From NCBI RefSeq assembly GCF_019649055.1, contig NW_026570230.1, positions 682,001-746,000 of the forward strand: DNA of 64,000 nucleotides, given 5' to 3'. Position 1 is the first letter of the stretch; each line of letters opens with the position of its first letter. This stretch comes from Paramacrobiotus metropolitanus. Taxonomy: Eukaryota; Tardigrada; Eutardigrada; Parachela; Macrobiotidae. Below are positions 12,117-20,203 of the stretch, in pieces. The translations under genes and the position numbers were made by a program. The notes beneath the pieces were generated by a model, which saw nothing but the letters and a program-made list of their open reading frames with translations, did no database searches and was not told the DNA's origin.

Positions 12117-12786
12117 TTAAACGTTCTTGACAGTCAAAATCGTCAGGTACGGTAATGCTGTTTTGTTATGCTTGTGCTCAACGTAGCGGCGCACACAGAG
12201 TTTCTGGAAATGCTCAGCACGCCACTGGCCGAAGGTTTGCGTAACAATTTTTAGCAAGCTCGTTTCCTCCTCCTTCAGACGAGCCAGTTTCCTATATGCG
12301 TCCTGGGACCTTGCAGCAACAATAGTTGTCCGAAGCTCCCACACCGTGTCACGAATCTTTCGATCGCGCTCCAGGTCAGCCACATCAAGATGGCGAGGGA
12401 TGTAATTAGCAGCGATCAAACGAACGCTTTTCGGCAAGGACTTCTGCACTTCGCCGCGGTAAAGGGACAGAGCCGCTTGTGTGTGCTGCAAGATCTCCTT
12501 CCTGCACTTGTCTTGTTGATCCTGTCATGCGGAAAAAAAGTAATACGGTAAGCAAGGTAAATACAAACTTAAATATACTCTTTACCAGCAGATCAATGAG
12601 CTGCTTTGAATATTGCTGCACCTTCCCGTCTAGTGTGAGAAACAAGTCGGCCCGCTGCAAGACCGACTTGGACAATGGAGCCCTGGCCAACATCACTACC
12701 GCCGCCGCGGTATCCGTGCCTTCCGCAGCTTGCTCTGTCGCAGTGTTTTTCTCAACTGCGATGGGCTTCTTCTCTTCTACATGATT
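12117..12786 (-). CDS. Two-exon host gene (3' part), helical protein of unknown function
   Basis: On the minus strand, exon 12786-12586 follows an acceptor (TTACACAG|AATCAT). It ends at a CTGCTG|GTAAAG donor, and after a 64-bp intron (12585-12522, acceptor GACAG) continues in exon 12521-12117 to a stop. The joined frame is open throughout (about 200 codons). The first exon is Ala/Glu-rich and then helical (SKSVLQRADLFLTLDGKVQQ). The second is highly charged with a coiled-coil-like centre (RKLARLKEEETSLLK) and a basic C-terminus. The family is unknown to me. The 5' exon(s) above 12786 were not found. A good splice pair in phase gives reasonable support for a functional gene. Confidence 0.6.
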
Positions 12787-12799
12787 CTGTGTAATATGT

Positions 12800-13942
12800 T
12801 TTAAATAAATTATCTTGAATTTTCCATTTAGCTCCCAGTTTTAAACCATTTAAGCAAATGAAGCGTAGATTTTTTGTAAAATACAAGGTTATTACCATTA
12901 TAATATTATGGAATTCGTATACTGTTTCCGAAGGCAGGAATTGGAAAACTTTTTCTGCTCAAAGATTTCTCGCGGGAGCTTCAACAAAATTTTGAACTGC
13001 CAATCAAAAGTAAACTATATAATGTTTTTAAAGGTCACCTTAAGACCGAGTTGGAGGTTGCTACAAATCACATGGTCATTACATGATTACTATTCTGCTT
13101 GGAGACAATTTATCAAAACATTTTTATACATATTGTTGTTGAAAGTGTCGTTGAATGTTTTTAGGGAATGTTCTAAGGCTTGCGCTCTCTATTTCATCAA
13201 ACCTTCTAACAGTCAAAAATCTGCAACGCTCAGTTTCAGGAGGTCAGACTGTTTATATTACTGATAATAAAACATGGAACCTCGACATAGTATTAATGAC
13301 TGAAATCAGGCCATTCTTGGTTAAAAAATAAAAACAATTATTACACGCATATGGCTGCAAGTGTCTGCTGTAGCCTTCCAGACAATATGTCTGTGCCAGC
13401 CAAGCAGCGGAAAAAAGTGGGTGGATCCGGAGGTCGACGTGACACTCGGGCCGCTCGTCTGGGTCAACATAGAAGCCCAGCGCAAAGCCACGGTTTTAAC
13501 ATGAAACGCGATAAACCCGTTGGGATTGCGGGCCATGACAAGGAGGTTCCTGGATCCGGGCCATGACCCAAATGATCTGGTTCGTCGTCCATCTGAGAAA
13601 CTCGGAGACCGTGATCGGCAGATTTGCGGAAGTCCGAAGAAAATTGCGGTGCGCTCCTTTTTGATGATGATATGCTGGCTGTCCTCCTGTGATCCAGACA
13701 AGTACCAGGAAGCCGTCTTGATAATATGTTATCCGCCAGTCCGTCGTCGTCCTCTCGATTCAGCCCGGAGAACCGGGGCGATCAAGACGAAGGATTTTGT
13801 AATCGTCATGTAATCTTCATGCCGGTCGCGTTGGCCTGCCCGTCTAATCCCACCGCCGCATTCTGGCAATCTCATCGTTGGTTCAGATGGCGTGTCTTTT
13901 TTTTAAGAACACCACGGTCGAACAGACTGTCTGCGAAGGTAA
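12800..13942. other. Left flank of the Polinton, no gene established
   Basis: 12800-13320 is AT-rich with no useful frame. 13321-13701 on the minus strand holds an open stretch (SRNLLVMARNPNGFIAF) with some coding flavour, but no domain or splice partners are clear. Confidence 0.35.
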
Positions 13943-13948
13943 CTGGTG
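13943..13948 (+). other. Target-site duplication, left copy (CTGGTG)
   Basis: The six bases before the left terminal repeat are identical to those after the right repeat (28937-28942). Six-bp duplications are the known signature of Polinton integrase. Confidence 0.95.
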
Positions 13949-14067
13949 AGAAGAAAAGAAGCGTTGAAATGGTCACCAAACAAACAACTGATGGCCAAAC
14001 AAACAATAAACATCTTGTTTACAAACATACTGCATACGACGTGCATTTAACACAAACAATTCGGCGT
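13949..14067 (+). repeat. Left terminal inverted repeat of the Polinton
   Basis: Begins AGAAGAAAAGAAGCG. The first 29 bp are identical to the inverted right end. After that the left copy has about 19 extra bases around AACAAACAACTGATGGCC. Similarity resumes at ACATCTTGTTTA and, weakly, at AATTCGGCGT (to 14067). Confidence 0.92.
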
Positions 14068-14400
14068 CACAACACCACCTTATGTTATTGATTTACGATA
14101 CATCGTCCAACCCGGTGTACCCCATTTGTTTGTTTAAATTTTCCCCACCCATTTCACCCCTTTCTTTGATTAAATTTTCCCCTCCCTTTTTCTTCCCTTT
14201 TTTGTTTTTGCCAACATAACATGCATCATTTTTTTGAGTTTATCACTTTTTTTGTTTTTTTGTTAAGCTTTAAAGTAACAAGTGAAACAGTTGTTTATCA
14301 TTTTCCAAAAGTAGCCGTAGCACTGCAATACTGCAATCGGTATTTTTGACGATTTGTGATTTTTTGGTTTTTTGTTTTTTCACGAATAATAGGTGAAACT
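14068..14400. other. Pyrimidine-rich spacer between the left terminal repeat and the IAP gene
   Basis: C/T-rich plus strand with two copies of (G)TTTAAATTTTCCCC-like sequence (14134-14150, 14168-14185) and T runs. Non-coding. It lies downstream of the IAP stop and could hold its 3' end. Confidence 0.5.
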
Positions 14401-15231
14401 TTACACTAACACAAAAAAACTCGGATTTTGAATCACCACAGTTCTGCAAACAGGACACTGTATCAATCTATCTGAACAGTTATTGCAGCAGGCCAGATGA
14501 TTACATGGGCGGAATACAACTTGGACTTCATTGTCTAAGCAGACCTTACATTGCACTTTCTCCAGGGGGTTATTTTCTCTTTTCCTAGCCGCATACGCTT
14601 GAGATACCTTGTCACAGATCTGCGCTGATTCCTTTGCTTGCTTGGTCTGAACGTCGTGGACATACTGTTCTCCTTTTTGTGCTATGACAAATGGACATAT
14701 GGGCGACGCTCTGGCGTGCTCTTCCCATGCTCCATCGGTGGGAACCCATCTTTCAAGCTCTCGACCGCAGTGAAAGCACTGGACGCAATCACCGTTCCCG
14801 TTATAAAACCAACCGGCTTGGGCCATGACCCTGGGATGCTGAGCTTTTGATTCAGGCCACTCGGCAAATGTAGAAAAACGAGCCTTGTAATCCATCATGT
14901 CTGGAAAGCGCACAGCGTAGCTATAGGTCCCCGGAATAGCAACTGGTGCTGACGCCCACACCTCCACGACGTCTTCTCCTTCCGCAGTAATGGGTTCAGG
15001 TGTTCTCTTTGACATTGGACAGTTTGGAAACAGTAATTGATGATGCCGCCTTGGGCTTCGGATTTTACCCCATCCGGACATAATACCGTCACAATATGCG
15101 CACTGAACTTCATCCCCGGTTCCACGATAAAACATTCCGGCTAAGGCCAAGTACGTCGGTGGAAGTAAACTATTGTCCCAATTGGTGTGTTTAAACGTAG
15201 CCAGACGATGGATCACATTACGCATGTCCAT
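14401..15231 (-). CDS. iap: Inhibitor-of-apoptosis protein, two BIR domains plus RING
   Basis: 276 residues, complete from ATG to stop. BIR1 lies at about residues 8-75 (CAYC, then HHQLLFPNC). BIR2 is at about 110-180 (CFHC, then EEHARASPIC). A C-terminal RING covers about 228-266 (CKVC, CNHLAC, CPVC). Both BIRs keep the Cys2-His-Cys zinc ligands. By family knowledge such proteins bind caspases or IAP antagonists through the BIRs and act as ubiquitin ligases through the RING, blocking apoptosis. This size and architecture match baculovirus-type and small insect IAPs. It is the only leftward gene of the element and faces the 152-aa ORF across a shared promoter region. No frameshift is seen, in contrast to several structural genes, which is compatible with recent capture or with selection. 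Confidence 0.95.
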   Translation of the reverse strand: MDMRNVIHRLATFKHTNWDNSLLPPTYLALAGMFYRGTGDEVQCAYCDGIMSGWGKIRSPRRHHQLLFPNCPMSKRTPEPITAEGEDVVEVWASAPVAIPGTYSYAVRFPDMMDYKARFSTFAEWPESKAQHPRVMAQAGWFYNGNGDCVQCFHCGRELERWVPTDGAWEEHARASPICPFVIAQKGEQYVHDVQTKQAKESAQICDKVSQAYAARKRENNPLEKVQCKVCLDNEVQVVFRPCNHLACCNNCSDRLIQCPVCRTVVIQNPSFFVLV

Positions 15232-15302
15232 TTTTGCTGTTTAATGACAAAAAAACTGAATCAATAAAAGCCTGTTTCTAAAACCGAAATCTAAATTTTG
15301 CT

Positions 15303-15650
15303 TGACCATCGTAGTTTATATATAATACCAATAAGGACGAAGCTTCCCAAGTCTCCGCCTTTTACACCTTCTAACAAGGCTTGCAGGGGAAAAAAGGCGG
15401 AGCAAAATTATCGATTTTTCAGCCAATCGCTACAGTCTTGTGTTGGGAAAAGTTTGACGAATGGAAACCATTGCTTTCCATAAAAAGGCGGAGTTTTGGA
15501 GGGATTTTATGCGAATCAAAATCCAACACTTTGCAGTCGCTGTAGTCGTGAGGATATAAAAGGCTAGCGGGTAAACCTTGAATTGTCAGTTGCTTTTCAG
15601 TTCCGTAAGAAAAATTGTTTGCTACTTGTTAGTCGCTTTTGCAATCAAAA
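15303..15650. promoter_or_regulatory. Divergent promoter region between IAP and the 152-aa ORF
   Basis: Rightward: TATAAAAG at 15555-15562 and an arthropod-style initiator TCAGT at 15586-15590, 65 bp before the ATG. Leftward: TATATAAA read on the minus strand at 15315-15324, about 85 bp before the IAP ATG. Between them the motif AAAAGGCGGAG occurs three times, once inverted (15353-15363) and twice direct (15391-15401, 15483-15493). A further inverted copy follows the last right-hand gene (23549-23559). The spacing suggests a shared regulatory element, but its binding factor is unknown. Confidence 0.55.
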
Positions 15651-16109
15651 ATGGATTTTGCACGCACTTTGGAGATTTTGGGAGAGCTGAACGGATACAT
15701 CATCTATAAGGTCAACAATGTGGTAAGTATGTTTTGGAACACGAAAAAGGTCAGTCTTGTTCTAGCTTTTGATCAGGAAACAGACGGTTACAAAGATCAT
15801 GAAGAGGCGTTCCGGAAAGGAGTGCGTCTGGGATGTAGTGAAATTTCGGACGTCCTGAATAAGTTGAAAGCGGGAACTATCCAAGCAGCGATGGACAAGG
15901 CAATCACAAGCAAATCTGCGGAAAAGGTCACTCTTGCCGGACCTGCTTGTATGGATGTACTTCTCAGTATCCATCCTAAATATGGGCGGATGATCCGCTT
16001 TTCACAACCCGGGCGCTCTTTACAGATTCCATACCGAGGATTTTTGGATGTAGCTCGCATTGTACAGGACAGCTTCTGGGGTCCTGAGGGAGTGTCCATG
16101 GATACGTAG
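15651..16109 (+). CDS. Unidentified 152-residue Polinton protein
   Basis: Starts MDFARTLEILGELNGYIIYK, with the ATG about 60 bp downstream of a TATA/TCAGT core promoter, and ends in TAG. No signal peptide, membrane segment or Cys/His cluster. Predicted mixed alpha/beta with a charged middle (residues about 45-95) and a beta-like C-terminal half containing IHPKYGRMIRFSQPGR and IPYRGFLDVARIV. It is placed between the IAP and the TBP-like gene, and its intact frame suggests an accessory or regulatory role. Not recognised; I considered ssDNA-binding or PC4-like coactivator folds but could not match motifs. Confidence 0.7.
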   Translation: MDFARTLEILGELNGYIIYKVNNVVSMFWNTKKVSLVLAFDQETDGYKDHEEAFRKGVRLGCSEISDVLNKLKAGTIQAAMDKAITSKSAEKVTLAGPACMDVLLSIHPKYGRMIRFSQPGRSLQIPYRGFLDVARIVQDSFWGPEGVSMDT

Positions 16110-16259
16110 GCTAACAGCATTTGACTTGTGTAACATAATGCACTATTTCGATTTACTATGTTTTTGGTCTTTTTACTAATGACAATCTACAGCTTTGTCT
16201 GGGATACTTTTAGGTAGCAAAAGAAAATTAAATAGGATAAAAAAAGGGCTAATGCCTCT

Positions 16260-16319
16260 ATTCGCGACAGACTGAGTAAGAAACGTATATAAAGAATTCG
16301 TGCTCATTCTGTCGCGATT
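16260..16319. promoter_or_regulatory. TATA box centred in a 17-bp inverted repeat, promoter of the TBP-like gene
   Basis: Left arm ATTCGCGACAGACTGAG (16260-16276). Right arm CTCATTCTGTCGCGATT (16303-16319), which matches its reverse complement at 15 of 17 positions. The 26-bp spacer has TATATAAAG (16286-16294) in its exact middle. The ATG follows 13 bp after the right arm. The symmetry suggests an operator for a dimer straddling the TATA box, or a cruciform/RNA hairpin. Since the downstream gene encodes a TATA-binding-protein homologue, autoregulation is a natural hypothesis. Confidence 0.65.
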
Positions 16320-16332
16320 AGTGTGTTCAGCC

Positions 16333-16560
16333 ATGGAGATACACAACGTTATTTTGTCCGTCAGGTTTGACAGAAGGATCGACTTGGACGCGATAACCCG
16401 TGTTTTCGGGAACGACGCTACTAAGATGAAAAACTTTAACGCCGTTAACCTTCGCTTGAATGGTAACACATTCTGTCAACTGTTTGCGAACGGCAAGGCC
16501 ATCATAAACGGCGGTAAGTCAGTTGATGAAGCGGAGCAACTGCTGCTCTTTATAAGCTGA
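16333..16560 (+). CDS. TBP-like protein, first (N-terminal) half-repeat
   Basis: 75 residues that align along the whole first structural repeat of eukaryotic TATA-binding protein. It opens with HNVILSVRFDRRIDLDAI (family: QNIVSTVNL..KLDLKTIA). Then come FNAVNLRLNGNTFCQLFANG (family: FAAVIMRI...TALIFSSG) and GKAIINGGKSVDEAEQLL (family: GKMVCTGAKSEE). The GK and G-x-KS positions are kept. The stop TGA overlaps the ATG of the second half by one base (TGATG, 16558-16562). The frame break therefore lies at the linker between the two pseudo-symmetric TBP halves. Either a true two-chain TBP (coupled reinitiation) or one TBP gene carrying a one-base frameshift. TBP nucleates transcription preinitiation complexes in the nucleus. 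Confidence 0.82.
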   Translation: MEIHNVILSVRFDRRIDLDAITRVFGNDATKMKNFNAVNLRLNGNTFCQLFANGKAIINGGKSVDEAEQLLLFIS

Positions 16561-16880
16561 TGTTACTTCTGCATGATTTTACTTTGGAGATTAAGGTACG
16601 TAGTATAGCAAATATCGTAAGCACTTACCGTCATAGTACAAAAGTCAATCTTGCCAATTTATACAATAAAAGCAGAACAATACCGGAAGTAAGTAAGGCA
16701 TTTTTTGAGCCTGAACTATTTCCAGCAGTTCAGATTAAATTTAAGTATTTAGGAGCCACAGTTAACGTGTTTCATACGGGTAACTGCGTTCTTTTAGGAT
16801 GTACATCCGTTGTACAAGTGCAGGCAGTTGCAGAAGCGATAAAAAACCTCCTGCAGTTAATTAACCAAAACTCCCAGTAA
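16560..16880 (+). CDS. TBP-like protein, second (C-terminal) half-repeat
   Basis: 106 residues matching the second TBP repeat. The most diagnostic match is FFEPELFPAVQIKF against the family motif YEPELFPGLIYRM, followed by VNVFHTGNCVLLGCTS against LLIFVSGKVVLTGAK. The N-terminal segment EIKVRSIANIVSTY corresponds to FKIQNMVGSCDV. The Lys of the second GK motif is replaced (GNC). The DNA-intercalating phenylalanines are only partly kept. It starts at the ATG inside TGATG and ends in TAA. Strong divergence from cellular TBP but clear fold-level similarity. Probably acts with the first half on the element's own TATA promoters; this is inference. Confidence 0.82.
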   Translation: MLLLHDFTLEIKVRSIANIVSTYRHSTKVNLANLYNKSRTIPEVSKAFFEPELFPAVQIKFKYLGATVNVFHTGNCVLLGCTSVVQVQAVAEAIKNLLQLINQNSQ

Positions 16881-16984
16881 TCGTAAAATTTTAGACTTTT
16901 CAACGGAAAATTTTCGGAATTTTTGCGGATTTTACAGGTGTGCTGAACTAGCGGCTTAAGGTCGAATTATCTGAGGTTTTAGAA

Positions 16985-17512
16985 ATGGAAAAAATCACTT
17001 TTGATTTTCGTTTTAAAACTCCTTGCACAATTTACATTTCAGGACCAACAATGTCTGGGAAATCAACGTTTACGTTGCAACTCTTGAAAAACGTTTCACA
17101 AAGTTTCACTCCCGTCCCTACTCGTATTGTTTACGCGTACGGTACGTGGCAAGAAACCTTTTCAACTTTTGACGAATCTATTGAACTTGTACAAGGCATT
17201 GATTCCATTATTAATGACGAAAGCTTTTTCAGAAAAGGTGATACAACGCTGCTAATTTTGGATGATTTAATGGAGGAAATAGCATCTGCTACTAAGGCAT
17301 CCGCGTTATTTACCCGTGATGTTCACCACAAAAACGTTTCTGTTGTTTTCATCTCACAAAACCTTTTCAAGCAAGGAAAGAACATGCGTGATATTTCTCT
17401 CAACTCACAATATATGGTCGTATTTAAATCTGTTCGCGACACACAGCAAATAAAAACGCTAGCGCATCAGCTGGGCATGCCACACTTGCCAGAAGCTTAT
17501 AAAAGGCTATAA
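16985..17512 (+). pseudogene. Packaging ATPase (A32/FtsK-HerA-like), C-terminus frameshifted
   Basis: The frame contains Walker A (GPTMSGKST, residues about 20-28), Walker B (LLILDDLM, about 90-97) and the sensor-like VVFISQNLF. It stops early at residue 175. The expected C-terminal region (PFGYLLINLRPGNP) lies immediately downstream in another frame (about 17520-17616), so one base is missing or extra near 17505-17515. That second frame runs on without a stop into the next small gene. In Polintons and related viruses this enzyme pumps DNA into capsids. The motor core is intact, and the frameshift could be mutation or assembly error. Confidence 0.9.
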
Positions 17513-17616
17513 AGGAACCGTTTGGATACTTATTAATTAACTTACGTCCGGGAAACCCCCGACAAGGCCCGCTTACAATCGAATATTTTTGGCTACCGAA
17601 GAATCTATGTAGAAAA

Positions 17617-17937
17617 ATGAAGCCAGAAGAAATTCTCAAGCTAATCGACGCTCTACGTTTGATGACACCCAGACAGCAGAGAGCGTTTTTTCAATTTTCT
17701 ACTACTAAACAGGTCGCTGCAATTGAAGAAGCCTGCTTGAACCTTATTAAGCAACCAAAGGGGTTAAGTAAAACACATTTAGCGAAAGCACGTGCTCATG
17801 TTGGAAAAATAAAGCGACTAGCTGATCGGAATTTAACGCGTGAAAAAAGAAAAAAGCTTTTACAGCAAAAAGGTGGATTTTTAGGAGTTCTTCTACCAGT
17901 TTTGGGAACTCTTTTAACATCGTTCCTAACAAAATGA
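17617..17937 (+). CDS. Small basic protein with C-terminal hydrophobic helix
   Basis: 106 residues. The N-terminal half is helical, the middle is very basic (LTREKRKKLLQQK), and the end is a glycine/leucine-rich membrane-seeking helix (GGFLGVLLPVLGTLLTSFL). This resembles small adenovirus pX/pVI-like virion proteins found in Polintons and adintoviruses. The upstream frame is open back into the ATPase C-terminal segment, so the true start is uncertain. The ATG at 17617 is the first after the ATPase end. Its stop overlaps the next ATG (ATGA, 17934-17937). Confidence 0.65.
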   Translation: MKPEEILKLIDALRLMTPRQQRAFFQFSTTKQVAAIEEACLNLIKQPKGLSKTHLAKARAHVGKIKRLADRNLTREKRKKLLQQKGGFLGVLLPVLGTLLTSFLTK

Positions 17938-19142
17938 AGACTTACGTGTTAGTACCGGAATCAGAATTCGTAAGTGGCAAAAATAGGTCAGGTCCAACAT
18001 CTACTTGGAAAAGGGCCCAAGAAATTAGCGATAACATGAATCAGCAGCTAATGGTGCGAGCCGCCTTGGAGAACCAACGTCCGGTTACGCGCCTGCCGGT
18101 TAGCGAGACACCAAACTATACCATAGAAAGCAATACCTTGCCATCGGAACTTTGCATAAGCCAGCAACCGTGTCAAAATACGTTGAGGCAAAGCCGCTAA
18201 TGCAAGATGCATTTTTTCAAACCGGACCTTTGCTTGAGAGCCGTGGTATCCAGGTTAGTACAGCAACAAATGACCAGCAAATTCAAGCAAATTCGTCACC
18301 CCAAATTGAGTACGTACAGTCCGAGCCGTTGGTGCATTACGTACAAGTGCCCGCGGACCCAATCGTGCACTATGTTCCTACAACCGTGCCGAGCGAACCT
18401 GTTGTCCACTATGTTCCAACCCCTTCGAAAACTTTAGTCAAACACGTATACAAATCCCCAAAAGTCCCACCAATAACTAAAAAGCGTGGTGTTCCAAAAA
18501 CTTCCCGTAACACCATGCCGAAGAAGAACCAGGCGCCAACTATAGAGTTTGCACCGACACCACCAAGCATACAAGATGCACCGCAAGAACCACCAATTGT
18601 TGAGTTTCCTCCTGACGGAGTTCTGGATTACGAACCCCATGAAAATCCAGCACTGCCGTCAAATATAAATGCAAAGGCACTTAATTATCAACCAAATAAA
18701 GTCTCACTGCGACGAAGTACACGTAAAAATTCAGCGTTACCGTATGCTGGTACGCGACTAGCCATCGAGGACCTTCCACCAGCTTACAGGTTTTAGGTAA
18801 GGCGTTGGCTCCAATTAAAACCGCGGTGCGTCGTAAGACTCGCGATAAAACTGCTCTGTTGCCGACGTCTACGCAACTGTCTGTTGAAAATGCCTTAACT
18901 GTTCCGGGGCTAACGGGCCCGTCGGCACCATGCCAATTGAAGCAGCGCATAGAAAAGCTATAACATACAACCCACAGCCTGCGAAAACAAAAAATAATGT
19001 TCAGTTAAGTAGCCAAAAGGATGAAGAACAAGAAACCAACACATATAGGCGGAGAATCGCTAGAGCCCCAACAAAGTTCTACGGGCCACCACGTAAAAAA
19101 CAGCGTACAACACAAACTGGAGGGTGGTTAAACTTTGCTTAA
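17934..19142 (+). pseudogene. Proline-rich Polinton structural-type protein, frame broken at least twice
   Basis: Three successive frames read like one protein. 17934-18200 begins MKTYVLVPESEFVSGKN. 18110-18796 has a repeated P-x-VHYV motif (EPLVHYV, DPIVHYV, EPVVHYV) and a basic Pro/Lys segment. 18797-19142 ends in a basic tail (RRRIARAPTKFYGPPRKKQR) and GGWLNFA. The shifts fall near 18130-18160 and between 18800 and 18930. Position between ATPase and integrase and the composition suggest a disordered virion protein, but the family is not established. It ends one base before the integrase ATG. Confidence 0.6.
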
Positions 19143-19143
19143 A

Positions 19144-20203
19144 ATGGTAACACTAGATGAAATTTACCTGGATGCCGGGAACCCCGGTAGCCTTGGAGGA
19201 GTTGAGCGTCTGTTTAAAGAAGCTCAAAAACATAATTATACACGTCAGCAAGTTGAACAATACTTACAGTCTAAGGACGCGTATACACAACATAAAGCAT
19301 ACCGCTCAAAGTTTAAACGAAGAAAAATTATATCAGTAAATGTAGGAGACCAACACCAAATTGACTTGATGGATATGCAAAAGTTTCGTAAAGAAAACGA
19401 TGGTTTTAATTACGTGCTGACGTGTGTTGATTGTTTCTCCAGATATGGTTGGGCGGAGCCAGTGAAGTCAAAAAAGCCGCCAGAAATTGCTGCAGCGCTC
19501 AGCACAATTTACAAACAATGCAGTCCGCCACTGCGCTGTCAAAGTGATAACGGTAAAGAATTTGTTGGAAGAGAAATGCGTGCATTTTTTAAAGAATGTA
19601 ATGTAACCTTTTTTTACTACTCGAAATGATGATGTAAAATGCGCAATGGTAGAACGACTCAACCGTACCATTAAAAACCGTATGTACGTATACATGACTG
19701 AAAAAAACACATATCGATACATAGACGTTTTGCCACAGATAATGCAAGGGTATAATAGCACTGTGCATTCTTCAACCGGTTATGCTCCAGAAAACGTTGG
19801 AGTAAACGAGAGCAACTCTATCCTTGAACGTATGCTCAGCGAACAAAAGAAATCAAAGGGGCCCGCATTTACAGCTGGCGACCATGTGCGAATTGCCAAA
19901 AGAAAAAACACGTTCGAAAAAGGTTACGAAACAAATTACACGGAAGAAATTTTTAAAGTAGTCAGAGTTTTAAAACATAAAAGCCATTTTTTGTATGCTA
20001 TCGAAGACCTAGCTGGTGAAGCAATCGACGGACACTTCTATGCTTCCGAACTGTCAAAATTTGTAATGACTGAGAGGCCATACCATCGCATTTCTAGGAT
20101 ATTAAGGGAGCGCACACACAAGGGTAAAAAACAATATCTGGTACGTTGGTATGGCTACGGCCCCGCGTATGACTCTTGGGAAAACGCAAACGAATTAAAA
20201 TGA
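19144..20203 (+). pseudogene. Polinton integrase (DDE) with C-terminal chromodomain, one frameshift
   Basis: Starts MVTLDEIYLDAGNPGSLGG. The catalytic triad is visible: D in QIDLMDM, D in QSDNGKEF and E in MVERLNRTIK, at the usual ~35-residue spacing for the last two. The C-terminus is a chromodomain (YLVRWYGYGPAYDSWENANE) with aromatic-cage-like residues. The first frame stops at 19629 and the E motif is in another frame starting before 19646. The break coincides with a run of seven T (about 19609-19615), where six T would keep the frame. Slippage, a sequencing indel or a real mutation are all possible. The stop overlaps the penton ATG (ATGA, 20200-20203). The enzyme inserts element DNA and makes 6-bp duplications; the chromodomain may direct it to modified histones. 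Confidence 0.93.

Noticed and set aside
13351-13813. Plus-strand frames left of the Polinton as a gene
   Set aside because: Overlapping frames on both strands without motif or splice support.
14101-14270. Pyrimidine-rich tract as part of the terminal repeat
   Set aside because: It has no counterpart at the right end; similarity stops near 14067.
14638-14850. Plus-strand open frames across the IAP gene
   Set aside because: Shadows of the minus-strand IAP, whose zinc ligands and start are clear.
15651-16109. 152-aa ORF as a PC4-like coactivator or single-strand-binding protein
   Set aside because: No convincing alignment of conserved residues.
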